Part shown: positions 18,801 to 26,839 of the stretch, piece by piece
Layout of the letters: each line of letters opens with the position of its first letter
Position numbering within the stretch: the first letter of the stretch is position 1
Source: Allomuricauda sp.
GTDB taxonomy: Bacteria; Bacteroidota; Bacteroidia; Flavobacteriales; Flavobacteriaceae
Direction of reading: 5' to 3'
Assembly (NCBI GenBank): GCA_017795045.1
Contig: CP051244.1
Location: forward strand, 732,584-796,583
DNA length: 64,000 nt
Position numbers and translations under genes: made by a program
The notes under the pieces: generated by a model
Told to the model about the DNA's origin: nothing
What the model saw: the letters and a program-made list of their open reading frames with translations, nothing else
The model's database searches: none

Positions 18801-19004
18801 GATTCTGGATTCCACCTCCGTTGGGCTGGCTCCAGGGTATCCCACAAAAATATCCGCCATGGGCACATCAATCTGCGGCTCCTCTTCCCTTGGGATCAAG
18901 AAAGAACTGTACACCCCAATGACCATGAACACGATCATTAAGAGCACCGTTAGTTTGGAGCTGATAAACCCTTTGGCTATTTTTCCTGCTAGTCCGTCTT
19001 TCAT
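15807..19004 (-). CDS. RND-family efflux transporter, inner-membrane pump
   Basis: A 1065-residue RND pump: N-terminal membrane helix, two large periplasmic loops, and 12 spans. Span 4 has the proton-relay pair in GIVVDDSIIIAENMHRH. The start of the first loop (PREEEPQIDVPMADIFVGYPGA) resembles the HAE-like RND pumps found with sulfur genes, not classical CusA metal pumps. It is the third gene of tolC-mfp-rnd. Its place upstream of YeeE/YedE genes and behind a GTAAC-N4-GTTAC site suggests a sulfur-linked substrate, perhaps a toxic sulfur intermediate; that is inference. Confidence 0.92.
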   Translation of the reverse strand: MKDGLAGKIAKGFISSKLTVLLMIVFMVIGVYSSFLIPREEEPQIDVPMADIFVGYPGASPTEVESRITKPLEKIISNIKGVEYVYTTSMQEQGMAIVQFYVGEDIERSLVRLYDEINKHMDQMPAGVTMPLVKTRAIDDVPMLALTLWSDEYDDFQLREISGELINEVEKVNGVSITKKIGGRNRQLRVVVDKDKMAESGIDMLAVAQMIQANNQQMDAGNFLSNDTEYHISTGNFLESKEDLENLIVGTKQNQPIYLKQVATVLDGPELPKNYVSLGFGGASEKSETFKSEYPAVTISIAKRKGADAMKIADVVLDKVEHLKSNLIPDDVHVEVTRNYGQTASQKVSELLMHLIGAIIAVTFVVMLAMGWRGGLVVFLSVPITFALTLLSYYMLDYTLNRITLFALVFVTGIVVDDSIIIAENMHRHFKMKRLPFKDAALYAINEVGNPTILATFTVIASVLPMAFVSGLMGPYMSPMPIGASIAMLLSLFVALTITPYLGFIFLREKDKKKNKKEKEAVEIQDTFIYKAYERFEKPLIESRKKRWVFIGITVVLLFASVGMFFTKSVAVKMLPFDNKNEFQVVIDLPEGSTLERTSAVAKEVGAYLSTRPEVVNYQTYVGTSAPITFNGLVRHYDLRGGNNMADIQVNLTDKHDRSEQSHDIAKLLRPKIQELGKKYNANIKIVEVPPGPPVLSTIVAEVYGPDYDKQIALAEDVKGILNNTTDVVDVDWMVEDDQVEYDFVVDKEKAMLYGVTPQQIVQVMAMAFREQPVSHIYREEAFDQIGIVLSVSEKDKSSLDQIQQLKITSQQGHMVSVGDLVSIKEGTKAKSIYRKNQKRVVYVMSDMAGELESPVYAILGMTDKLNQLELPQGYSINELYMEQPQYEDDYTVKWDGEWQITLEVFRDLGIAFLGVIVIIYMLIVGWFQNFKAPMVMMVAIPLSLIGIVLGHWMLGAFFTATSFIGMIALAGIMVRNSVLLIDFINLRLNEGVPLKQAVIEAGAVRTTPILLTEGTVVIGAFVILFDPIFQGLAISLMGGTIVSTVLTLLVVPLVYYMIERKNYN

Positions 19005-19020
19005 TGTTAGCTTTTTAGGG

Positions 19021-20112
19021 TTATTGAATGCTTACTTTAACGCCATTGTACAGCTTTCCTTCGGCTGATACGATGTATTGATCTCCTTTGGACAATCCAG
19101 ACAATACTTCTACTTCCTCTCCATGATTTTCGCCCAATCGCAACCAACGAAGCAAGGCCACATTGTCTTGTCCCAAGGTATACACCCCGGTCAATTGACC
19201 TTTATGCACCAGGGCCTTCGACGGAACCACAACCATGTCATTCCCATAACCTTTTTGTTCCGTCTCCAGCCTTATGGTTGCATACATACCTGACAAAATA
19301 TTGGCATCTGTTTCATCCAAGCTTACTTTCATTACATATTGGCCTCCTGTATTTTGTGCAGAAGCACTCAATTCGGAAACCTTACCTGCGAGGGTGGTAT
19401 CCAATGCTTTTACCAAAACTTGGGCTATTGTGCCTACTTTAATGGCAGAAATATTGTTCTCGGCCACTTTGGCCTCTACCTCAAATCCTGTTCCTGGGGA
19501 TTCCACGGAAACCAAAGGCACTCCAGGATTGGCCATATCACCCTCATCAATGTAGGTGTTGGTCACCACACCACTGAATGGTGCTCTGATATCTGCGTAG
19601 GCGAACTGGGAATTCACCTCGTTCTTCATTTGATTTGCTGCCTCCAATCTGGCTTTGGCCATTTCGTAACGTGCAGTCATATCATCCAATTCCTTTTGAG
19701 AAGCACTGCTTTCTTTAAATAGGTTTTGAAATCTTTCGTAGTCCTTTTTCGCATTGTTGAAGGCTACCGTTGCTTCAGTAATGGAAGCTTCCACTTGTGC
19801 TTTTTTAGCTCTTAGATCTCCATTGTTTATGGAAATAAGCAAGTCTCCCTTGTTTACTTTTTGACCTATCTTCACAGGAAGGGATTCCACATAGCCCATC
19901 ATTCGGGTACTCAATGTGGCACTGTTCGCAGCTTTGATTTGACCACTTCCTGCCAAAATGGTGGAGCGATCTCCTGTATCCACATCGGCAACCGTTACCG
20001 GTACTGCTACGGTTGTCTCCGCAGTTTGTTTTTTATCACTTCCACAGCCCATTATGATCAATCCCAAGGATGCAGTTAGAATGAAACTTTTATATATCGT
20101 AGTGTTTTTCAT
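19021..20112 (-). CDS. RND periplasmic adaptor (membrane fusion) lipoprotein
   Basis: A 363-residue adaptor: lipobox ending GC (Cys23), beta-barrel and lipoyl halves around a coiled-coil hairpin (about 100-175), with the typical IRAPFSGVVTNTYIDEGD segment near 185. It links the RND pump to the TolC-like channel. Spacing is 7 bp after the tolC-like gene and 16 bp before the pump gene. Confidence 0.92.
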   Translation of the reverse strand: MKNTTIYKSFILTASLGLIIMGCGSDKKQTAETTVAVPVTVADVDTGDRSTILAGSGQIKAANSATLSTRMMGYVESLPVKIGQKVNKGDLLISINNGDLRAKKAQVEASITEATVAFNNAKKDYERFQNLFKESSASQKELDDMTARYEMAKARLEAANQMKNEVNSQFAYADIRAPFSGVVTNTYIDEGDMANPGVPLVSVESPGTGFEVEAKVAENNISAIKVGTIAQVLVKALDTTLAGKVSELSASAQNTGGQYVMKVSLDETDANILSGMYATIRLETEQKGYGNDMVVVPSKALVHKGQLTGVYTLGQDNVALLRWLRLGENHGEEVEVLSGLSKGDQYIVSAEGKLYNGVKVSIQ

Positions 20113-20119
20113 GTTGCAA

Positions 20120-21421
20120 TTATTCTTTGGTTAAAAATGTGAGTAAGGATTGTGCTTGATTGTATTCAAAAATGGTTTGATAATAGGCCAATTGCTTTTC
20201 GGCATAGGTGGCCTCGGCCATTAATAAATCGGTTGTTTTTTCCAAGCCTTCCCCAAATCGGTTTGTACGTATTCTCAATGATTCTTCGGATTGCTCCATA
20301 GCCAATTTTGAGGTCTGGAGCCTGCTTTGCGCATCTTCGACCATCCGTTTGGTGCGTTGTAGCTCCATAGTGCTTTTGGCGACGTACTGTTCGTATTCTT
20401 GTTTTGCTTTTTCATAGTTTGTTTTGCTTTTTCCTGCTTTGGCAAATCGTTGGGAACCTTTGAACACGTCCCAGCTCAAACTTGCCCCGACTATATATCC
20501 TTTGGCGTCTGCCTGAAAAATCTGGTCATCGTACATTTCATAGCTGGCAAATGCATTGAGCCTAGGCAAAAAGGTCATATTATCTGCCCTCATATTTGCT
20601 TTATAGGCTTCGGACACCAAGTCCATGGCTTTAACATCGGCCCTGTTTTCCAAGGAAATATCCATGTTTTCATCAAGATTATCCGGAACCAGTTCTTCGG
20701 AGGGTTCATAGACCACGTTCCCCTGTTCGTTCATCAAGAAAGCCAAATAGTCCGAAGCATTTTGAACATTGCTCTTTGCCGTTTTCAATTGATCGGAAAC
20801 TTCGGTCACCCGTACTTTCACTTCCAGCAAATCTGCTTTTTGAAGCAACCCCTGATCATAGCTGTTCTGGGCCATATTCAAGTTGGCATTTGCCGCTTCA
20901 TATGCTTTTTGCAACACCGCCACAGCTCGGTACGCCAATTGCAATTGACCATAGGCTTTCTGGGCTTCAAAATCCAAATAATCCCGGGTTCGCATCGCCT
21001 GGAGTTCTTTGGCTTCCATGGTAGTTTTGGCTGCCTTACGCTGATAAAAACCATCCATATTGATCAAGGGTTGCTCCACAGACACCACTGTGGCGAAGTT
21101 TTCCACCTGATCTGGATCGTTCAGTAAGGCTGGGTTAAAATCGGCCTGGGTTAAAATCCCTTGGTTGAGTTTGGACCCAAATGCCATTAAAGGGTTTGTG
21201 GTTGCCATTCCCGTATGCGATACAGAAATCTGTGGCAAAAAGACAGAGTTTGAAAATCTATAATCGTATTTGGCCATTTTTGCTTCCTGATCGGAAACCT
21301 GAATGCTCGCATTGGATTCTTGTACCCTAGCCAAGACATCATCCAATGAAATCTTCACCTGATCTTGGGCAAAAATCACTTGCGTGAGCACCAATGACAT
21401 TACTAATAAAGTTCGCTGCAT
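20120..21421 (-). CDS. TolC-family outer-membrane efflux protein
   Basis: A 433-residue TolC-like protein with a signal peptide (1-18, ending FAQ) and two repeats of long coiled-coil helices with short barrel strands, as in the OEP family. First gene of the operon tolC-mfp-rnd-PII-DUF2892-YeeE-YeeE. The promoter region carries the palindrome AGTAAC-ATTG-GTTACC centred about 54 bp before the ATG. Confidence 0.92.
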   Translation of the reverse strand: MQRTLLVMSLVLTQVIFAQDQVKISLDDVLARVQESNASIQVSDQEAKMAKYDYRFSNSVFLPQISVSHTGMATTNPLMAFGSKLNQGILTQADFNPALLNDPDQVENFATVVSVEQPLINMDGFYQRKAAKTTMEAKELQAMRTRDYLDFEAQKAYGQLQLAYRAVAVLQKAYEAANANLNMAQNSYDQGLLQKADLLEVKVRVTEVSDQLKTAKSNVQNASDYLAFLMNEQGNVVYEPSEELVPDNLDENMDISLENRADVKAMDLVSEAYKANMRADNMTFLPRLNAFASYEMYDDQIFQADAKGYIVGASLSWDVFKGSQRFAKAGKSKTNYEKAKQEYEQYVAKSTMELQRTKRMVEDAQSRLQTSKLAMEQSEESLRIRTNRFGEGLEKTTDLLMAEATYAEKQLAYYQTIFEYNQAQSLLTFLTKE

Positions 21422-21467
21422 TTTAGTTCATTTTGAGCCAAAATTATAGCGATGGAATTGTTCCCAC

Positions 21468-21483
21468 AGTAACATTGGTTACC
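21468..21483 (-). promoter_or_regulatory. GTAAC-N4-GTTAC site upstream of the tolC-led operon
   Basis: AGTAAC-ATTG-GTTACC, a perfect 5-bp-arm inverted repeat with 4-bp spacer. The same motif is found before the sqr, sulfite oxidase and rhodanese genes. Spacing and symmetry fit a Crp/Fnr-family dimer; the regulator at 30910-31542 is the obvious candidate. Confidence 0.65.
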
Positions 21484-21635
21484 ATGATTCTGTCACTGGG
21501 GTGTTAGAAAAAGAAAAGAAGATAGACGTACAGAGTTGCGTCCGAGAAAAGTTAGGTCATCTTTTCAAAACATGACTTGTTACGAGCAAATCTATTCTGA
21601 AAAGTGACCCATAAGAAGAAAAAATGAATGAAAAA

Positions 21636-21764
21636 TTACTTTTTCCCGCTGTTCATCATCATTAGAACAGCAAGAACCAAAGCCACTACCACTGCACCAA
21701 ACACAGCGATCATGATTATACCGTTGTCCCAAGAAACCAAGGGAAGTGCCAAAAAAGTTTTCAT
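21636..21764 (-). CDS. 42-residue single-pass membrane protein
   Basis: Starts MKTFLALPLVSWDNGIIMIA at 21764 and contains one hydrophobic span (about 15-36), ending MMNSGKK. It lies 89 bp downstream of the sqr gene in the same direction. Similar tiny proteins recur in Flavobacteriia, from memory, without assigned function. A longer frame opening at 21821 adds a non-protein-like stretch, so the ATG at 21764 is preferred. Confidence 0.55.
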   Translation of the reverse strand: MKTFLALPLVSWDNGIIMIAVFGAVVVALVLAVLMMMNSGKK

Positions 21765-21853
21765 AGGTATGCATTTAATATGACCAAATGTAATGGCATT
21801 ATTTACCATAAAGTATGACAATTCTCATAAAAGGGAATATTCCTTGGATGGAG

Positions 21854-23116
21854 CTATACATTCTTGCCTTTCAACATTTTATTCCAGTACAAATAAGGCA
21901 GGCCATATTTTTTGAGCATCCATAACCTCCAATGCTCCTTGTCGCTATTAAACACCAACATGCGCTTTAATTTGGGGTCGGGAATGAAGTTGTTGTTATA
22001 GTCAAACTCGGCCAAGGTCATTTTACCATACCCTGTTACCAAAGGGCAGGATGAATACCCATTATAGGAATGGTTGTCCGCAGGTTTATGGTGCATCAAC
22101 TTTATGATGTTTTCGACCACTACGGGCACTTGCTTCCGAACGGCTGCACCAGTTTTGGCCGTTGGTAAAGCCGCCACATCGCCAAGTCCAAAAATATTGG
22201 GGTATGTCTTGTGCTGCATGGAATGATGGTCCACATCCAACCAACCCGCATCATTGGACAAAGTAGAATCCCTTACAAATCTAGGGGCAGCTTGGGGAGG
22301 GGCCAAATGCAGCATATCAAACGGGACACTGATATCCACATCGCCCACCATTTGCTCTCCCAGTTCATTATCCTCGTTAATAATACAGCGGTTCTCTTCG
22401 GGAGCAGTATGGCTAAAGTGTACTATTCTGTTCTCCACATCAATTTCTTTTGGGGAATAAAATGGTTTAAAATGAATGCCATAACGATCTATCACCTTCA
22501 TTAAGGTCTCCCGGATTTCCTTTACTCCAAATATTACCGTTCCCGGGGTGGCAAATATGACATTGGCCTTTTCCTTAAGTCCGTTTTTTCTAAAATAATC
22601 TGCTGCCAAATAGGCAATTTTTTGAGGCGCTCCCCCACATTTAATGGGTGTGATAGGCTGGGTAAAAAGTGCATTGCCTCCCTTGAAGTTTTTAATAGTG
22701 TTCCAAGTATGTTCCGGGTCCGTATAGTTACTGCAAGCCACACCGAGTTCCAAGGCCTCTGGCAAGCCCTTGATCATGCTTGGTTCCATGACCAAGCCTG
22801 GGGCTACGACCAAAAAATCGTAAGTAATGTCCCCATTGCTTTCGGTGGATACACTATTTTGCCCAGGATCAAATCCCATGGCCTTGTCCTTCACCCATTC
22901 CACTCCACTGGGCATTACATCGGCCATACGCTTTGCCGTTTTGTTGAAATCGTAGGCCCCCGCACCCACCAAGGTCCATGCAGGTTGATAATAATGCGTT
23001 TCGGACGGTTCTATAATAGCTATGTCCAATTTTTTGTCCTTCGCCAAAAGCTGGGCCGCTGTCATGATTCCAGCCGTGCCTCCCCCAATGATCAAGACTT
23101 GATAATGTGATTTCAT
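21854..23116 (-). CDS. sqr: Sulfide:quinone oxidoreductase, type II (SQOR-like)
   Basis: A 420-residue FAD enzyme: dinucleotide-binding GGGTAG near residue 11, and catalytic Cys160 in PIKCGGAPQKIAYL and Cys357 in YSSCPLVTGYGK, the two redox Cys flanks shared with mitochondrial SQOR. A third Cys128 is also present. The C-terminal LPYLYWNKMLKG is the amphipathic membrane-binding end seen in SQOR. It oxidises sulfide to a persulfide or polysulfide and passes electrons to menaquinone at the inner membrane. It is preceded by a perfect TGTAAC-AAAA-GTTACA site. With the persulfide dioxygenase and rhodaneses it forms a complete sulfide-oxidation route. Confidence 0.92.
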   Translation of the reverse strand: MKSHYQVLIIGGGTAGIMTAAQLLAKDKKLDIAIIEPSETHYYQPAWTLVGAGAYDFNKTAKRMADVMPSGVEWVKDKAMGFDPGQNSVSTESNGDITYDFLVVAPGLVMEPSMIKGLPEALELGVACSNYTDPEHTWNTIKNFKGGNALFTQPITPIKCGGAPQKIAYLAADYFRKNGLKEKANVIFATPGTVIFGVKEIRETLMKVIDRYGIHFKPFYSPKEIDVENRIVHFSHTAPEENRCIINEDNELGEQMVGDVDISVPFDMLHLAPPQAAPRFVRDSTLSNDAGWLDVDHHSMQHKTYPNIFGLGDVAALPTAKTGAAVRKQVPVVVENIIKLMHHKPADNHSYNGYSSCPLVTGYGKMTLAEFDYNNNFIPDPKLKRMLVFNSDKEHWRLWMLKKYGLPYLYWNKMLKGKNV

Positions 23117-23171
23117 ACCTTACACTATTTTCATTTTATCCCGTAAAATATCATTGATATCCTTAAAAAAG

Positions 23172-23187
23172 TGTAACAAAAGTTACA
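23172..23187 (-). promoter_or_regulatory. Perfect palindromic site upstream of sqr
   Basis: TGTAAC-AAAA-GTTACA, 6-bp perfect arms, centred about 63 bp before the sqr ATG. It is the best-conserved member of the GTAAC-N4-GTTAC series in this region. Confidence 0.7.
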
Positions 23188-23240
23188 TTATCCATAAAAC
23201 ACCTAAGCCTTGTTTATGAAATCCTCGCCAAAACCCATAA

Positions 23241-23268
23241 AAAAACCACCCATAAATGGGTGGTTTTT
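23241..23268. terminator. Terminator with A/T tracts on both sides
   Basis: AAAAACCACCCA pairs with TGGGTGGTTTTT around AAAT. It lies just after the DUF2892 stop on the minus strand (23293) and upstream of the sqr promoter, so it isolates sqr from that gene. Confidence 0.8.
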
Positions 23269-23292
23269 GTCATCAACCAATCAAGAAAAAAC

Positions 23293-23499
23293 CTAGTCCT
23301 TGGCTTTACATGTCTTAATTCCAAAGGGTACATACAAAGGACAAAAACTAACAAAGCTTGTCAAAACAAATATGGCAGCCAAGGCCAGTAGCACGTAGGC
23401 CAACGTGCCCGAGATGACCCCAAAATAATATAGGGCAACCACCACCAAGGCTATTATCAATCTAATTATGCGGTCCAGACCGCCCATGTTTTTTTTCAT
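23293..23499 (-). CDS. DUF2892 small membrane protein
   Basis: A 68-residue protein, MKKNMGGLDRIIRLIIALVV start, two spans, and SFCPLYVPFGIKTC at the end, the standard DUF2892/YgaP pattern with two Cys. It is divergent from the sulfite-oxidase-like gene and shares its promoter region. Role unknown, but DUF2892 proteins accompany rhodaneses and sulfur transporters. Confidence 0.85.
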   Translation of the reverse strand: MKKNMGGLDRIIRLIIALVVVALYYFGVISGTLAYVLLALAAIFVLTSFVSFCPLYVPFGIKTCKAKD

Positions 23500-23608
23500 A
23501 TGAATCTGTATTATGTTATCAAATACCTAAGTAATCATAGGCCCAAGGCTTATTTTCACATTATTTCAGCTCCATCTCTCAAATTTAAACCGAATCAGTA
23601 GGACATTC

Positions 23609-23624
23609 GGTAACTTGGGTTACA
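23609..23624 (+). promoter_or_regulatory. GTAAC-N4-GTTAC site upstream of the sulfite-oxidase-like gene
   Basis: GGTAAC-TTGG-GTTACA, centred 50 bp before the ATG at 23667 and within the divergent region shared with the DUF2892 gene. Confidence 0.65.
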
Positions 23625-23666
23625 CAGTTCTAGTTATTTTTATGCTAGATTTAAGTTTCGTTTTTT

Positions 23667-24887
23667 ATGGATAGAAGGGATTTTACGTATCGATTATCAC
23701 TGGCCACCATGTCCAGTATTTTGGGAGCAGATATTGTTTTTGGCCACAAAATGCCCAAAAACTACCTCCCATTGGGCCTACAAGACCCTGACCCCTTTGA
23801 ATTGTTCCACAAGGACAAGGAAATGGTGGTCTTGAACGACAAGCCTTGGAACATGGAGGCCAAGGCCCATTTGTTGAATGACGACATTACCCCCAACAAG
23901 TATATGTTCATCCGCAACAATGGTAAAATCCCCGAGAATATCGATGTTTCCAGTTGGACCTTGACCCTAGATGGAGAATCGGTAAAAAATCCAAAAACGT
24001 ATACGCTGGACGAACTCAAACGCAAATTCACACAGCACACCTATCAACTCACCTTGGAATGTGGAGGGAATGGTCGAAGTGAGTTCAATCCCCCCGCAAA
24101 AGGAAACCAATGGACCATCGGAGCGGTCTCGTGTGCCGAATGGACCGGGGTACGGCTCCGTGATGTTCTTGAAGACGTGGGTGTAAATCCAGATGCAGTA
24201 TACATCGGGTATCATGCGGCCGACACCCATTTGAGCGGTGACCCAAAGAAAGAACCTATTTCCAGAGGCGTCCCCTTGGCAAAGGCCTTACAAGATGAAA
24301 CCCTATTGGCCTTCTCCATGAATGGGGAAGATATTCCTTTGGCGCACGGTTTTCCGCTCCGTTTGGTGTGCGGCGGATGGCCGGCTTCCACATCGGGGAA
24401 ATGGCTGACCCGCATCAGCATACGAAACAAAGTGCACGATGGTGAAAAAATGGGAGGAAGTTCATATCGCGTGCCTTGCGAAACGGTTGCCCCTGGCACT
24501 AAAGTGGATGATGAAAATATGTGCATCATTGAATCCATGCCCATAAAGTCCTTGATCACGTATCCAAAAAGTGGTGCCCTAATCAAACAAGGACAAACCT
24601 TGCAGGTGAACGGCCATGCTTGGGCCGGGGAACTGGAGGTTTCCAAAATGGAGTATTCCATAGATTTTGGGAGCACATGGCACCACTGCAGCTTGAAAAA
24701 ACCAACCAACCGATTGGCTTGGCAACATTTCAACGCGGCCATTCCCTTTCCCCAAAAAGGATATTATGAGGTTTGGGCCCGAGCCACGGATTCCCAAGGG
24801 AAATCGCAACCCATGGTTCTGCCCGGTTGGAACCCCAAGGGATACCTCAACAATGCCTGTCATAGAATAGCAGTAAAAATTGTTTGA
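23667..24887 (+). CDS. Sulfite oxidase / dehydrogenase-like molybdoenzyme
   Basis: A 406-residue enzyme with a Tat-like N-terminus (MDRRDFTYRLS), an oxidoreductase molybdopterin domain (about 60-270) with Mo-ligand Cys132 in LTLECGGNGRSEF, and a C-terminal dimerisation domain (about 290-406). It would oxidise sulfite to sulfate in the periplasm, passing electrons to the cytochrome encoded 2 bp downstream, as in SorAB. The Arg and Tyr residues around the active site could not be fully placed by eye. Sulfite is the expected product of the nearby persulfide dioxygenase, though that enzyme is cytoplasmic. Confidence 0.85.
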   Translation: MDRRDFTYRLSLATMSSILGADIVFGHKMPKNYLPLGLQDPDPFELFHKDKEMVVLNDKPWNMEAKAHLLNDDITPNKYMFIRNNGKIPENIDVSSWTLTLDGESVKNPKTYTLDELKRKFTQHTYQLTLECGGNGRSEFNPPAKGNQWTIGAVSCAEWTGVRLRDVLEDVGVNPDAVYIGYHAADTHLSGDPKKEPISRGVPLAKALQDETLLAFSMNGEDIPLAHGFPLRLVCGGWPASTSGKWLTRISIRNKVHDGEKMGGSSYRVPCETVAPGTKVDDENMCIIESMPIKSLITYPKSGALIKQGQTLQVNGHAWAGELEVSKMEYSIDFGSTWHHCSLKKPTNRLAWQHFNAAIPFPQKGYYEVWARATDSQGKSQPMVLPGWNPKGYLNNACHRIAVKIV

Positions 24888-24889
24888 GC

Positions 24890-25342
24890 ATGAAGGACGA
24901 TTTTCAAAAACAGATCAAGGCACTGACCAAAACCCTTGCTTCTTTTTTATTGCTGATGTTGGTCCTGTTCGGGGGGTTGTTCTATTTTGCCAACAGGAAA
25001 CCGAAGTCGGATCTTGAGAAAATCCCAGTGGAAGATTCCGTTGAGGATTTCGACAAAGTGGAGAACGGCATCCATGTGGCCACCGGATTTATTGACGATG
25101 AAGGGATGCAGGCCACCATACAAAACTGTACTGCCTGTCATTCCGCAAAATTGGTCACCCAAAACCGAATGAGCCGGGAGGGTTGGAAAGCCACCATTGT
25201 GTGGATGCAAGAGACCCAAAACCTATGGGATTTGGGTGCAAATGAAGAGCTTATTTTAAATTATCTGTCCAAAAACTATGCCCCTACCGACAAGGGAAGG
25301 CGGCAGAATTTGGAAATCGCCGAATGGTATGAATTAAATTGA
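24890..25342 (+). CDS. Membrane-anchored monohaem cytochrome c (SorB-like partner)
   Basis: About 150 residues: an N-terminal membrane anchor (about 16-34), a linker, and a haem-c site CTACH near residue 80 with a possible Met ligand in RMSREGW. It is directly after the sulfite-oxidase-like gene, so it is the likely electron acceptor, passing electrons to a terminal oxidase. I chose ATG 24890; an upstream TTG at 24884 would overlap the previous stop. Confidence 0.83.
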   Translation: MKDDFQKQIKALTKTLASFLLLMLVLFGGLFYFANRKPKSDLEKIPVEDSVEDFDKVENGIHVATGFIDDEGMQATIQNCTACHSAKLVTQNRMSREGWKATIVWMQETQNLWDLGANEELILNYLSKNYAPTDKGRRQNLEIAEWYELN

Positions 25343-25344
25343 TC

Positions 25345-26229
25345 ATGGAAGAATATCTAGATGCTTTGCTGAACGGATTTTTGGGAACGGCCCAATGGAC
25401 CTGGAAATCCATTTTGTTCCAAGTGCCGTGGTACACCAACTATTTTTGGGGGCTCATTATCATCTCACTTTTGGTATGGGCATTGGAAATCCTTTTTCCT
25501 TGGCGGAAAGAACAATCCATTTTTAGAAAGGACTTTTGGTTGGACGCTTTTTATATGTTCTTCAACTTTTTCATTTTTGCCATAGTCATCAGTGGCGTGT
25601 ATAAAGTGCTCGGGGTACTCTTTTTGGATATGGGCATCAGCTCAAAGAGTCTGGCCCTAGTGGATGTTACCCTTTGGCCTCAATGGGTCCAATTATTGGT
25701 TTTCTTCATTGTGCTCGATTTTGTGCAATGGTTCACCCATGTGCTCCTACACAGGGTACCGGCGTTTTGGGAATTTCACAAGGTGCACCACAGCGTCAAG
25801 GAAATGGGGTTTGCCGCACATCTGCGCTACCATTGGATGGAAAATATCCTCTATAAACCCTTAAAGACCTTGGGGGTCATGATTCTTGGCGGATTTGAAC
25901 CCGAACAGGCTTATCTAGTACATTTTGCGGCTATTGCCATTGGGCATTTTAACCATTCCAACATAAAACTGACCTGGGGACCGTTGAAATACATTTTGAA
26001 CAACCCCGTGATGCATTTATACCATCATGCCTACGATCTTCCGAAAGAACATCCCTATGGGATGAATTTTGGAATAAGCCTTAGCCTATGGGATTATTTG
26101 TTCCGTACCAGTTATGTTCCGGAAAGTGGTGGAAAGATCAGATTGGGATTTCCCGGTGACGAAACCTTGCCCAAAGGATTTTGGGGACAGTTGGTCCATG
26201 GGTTTACCAAATCAAAAAGAAACGGCTGA
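25345..26229 (+). CDS. Fatty-acid hydroxylase / sterol desaturase superfamily membrane protein
   Basis: About 294 residues with four or more membrane spans and the family's His clusters: HVLLHRVPAFWEFHKVHH, HLRYHW, HFNHSN and HLYHH, ligands of a di-iron centre. It would hydroxylate a lipid using O2. It starts 2 bp after the cytochrome gene, so it is in the sulfite-oxidase operon, an unexpected link. The cytochrome may feed electrons to it, or the membrane lipid may be altered under sulfur stress. Start: ATG 25345; TTG 25339 is the alternative. Confidence 0.85.
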   Translation: MEEYLDALLNGFLGTAQWTWKSILFQVPWYTNYFWGLIIISLLVWALEILFPWRKEQSIFRKDFWLDAFYMFFNFFIFAIVISGVYKVLGVLFLDMGISSKSLALVDVTLWPQWVQLLVFFIVLDFVQWFTHVLLHRVPAFWEFHKVHHSVKEMGFAAHLRYHWMENILYKPLKTLGVMILGGFEPEQAYLVHFAAIAIGHFNHSNIKLTWGPLKYILNNPVMHLYHHAYDLPKEHPYGMNFGISLSLWDYLFRTSYVPESGGKIRLGFPGDETLPKGFWGQLVHGFTKSKRNG

Positions 26230-26230
26230 T

Positions 26231-26824
26231 TTATTCAGAACGCTTTTCCGCGTCAAAAACGATACTCCAAATTCCGCGCACCTGACCAACATCATACCCG
26301 ATAGCTTGGTCTTGGGGGTAAAGTTCCGAAAGATGCCGCACAACATCCGGCGCAATGTTCTTTCCGGGGGTTCCGTGGCAATTTAAACATAGACTCTGGG
26401 TGATAATGGGAGCGTAAAAATGAACCTTTCCATTCTCCTCCTTCACAATGGGAATAATGGAATCGCCTTGGGCCACTTTTTCTTTAAAGGTATTGATATA
26501 GGCCAGTTCAGTTGCATTGGCCTTGTTGTCCGGATTACGGGGTTTGTCCGAAACTCTTTTGATTCTGGCCTTATAGTGCGTGGCCATGCTGTCGGTCAAA
26601 GGATAGGCCTGTTCATTACAAAAAACAACGGCTTGGGCCACGCCTTCGTTCTGAATGGTTTGCATAAGATTCTTGCCCAGTACCTTTTGGGTTTCTTGGG
26701 CATATCCCTTCCCTATTTCCATATAATCCAGTTGATGGGATTCTACTTGAATTGATGGTTTTGGGCCCTGTTTACAGGAAAGCATTCCTACAAGAACAAA
26801 TAAGACAATGGCAGTTGGTTTCAT
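26231..26824 (-). CDS. DUF3365 haem-c lipoprotein
   Basis: A 197-residue lipoprotein (lipobox LSC, Cys17) with a DUF3365 (Tll0287-like) domain and one haem-c motif in SLCLNCHGTPG near residue 145. Such proteins are periplasmic redox or gas sensors, or electron carriers. It is 15 bp downstream of a rhodanese gene and so probably under the same GTAAC-N4-GTTAC site. It converges with the hydroxylase gene, with only 1 bp between stops. Confidence 0.82.
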   Translation of the reverse strand: MKPTAIVLFVLVGMLSCKQGPKPSIQVESHQLDYMEIGKGYAQETQKVLGKNLMQTIQNEGVAQAVVFCNEQAYPLTDSMATHYKARIKRVSDKPRNPDNKANATELAYINTFKEKVAQGDSIIPIVKEENGKVHFYAPIITQSLCLNCHGTPGKNIAPDVVRHLSELYPQDQAIGYDVGQVRGIWSIVFDAEKRSE

Positions 26825-26839
26825 TTTAGTCGATTTAAA

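Noticed and set aside
15807..19004. CusA-type metal efflux pump
   Set aside because: Its periplasmic loop start and sulfur-gene neighbours do not match the heavy-metal RND group, and no Met-rich relay was evident by eye.
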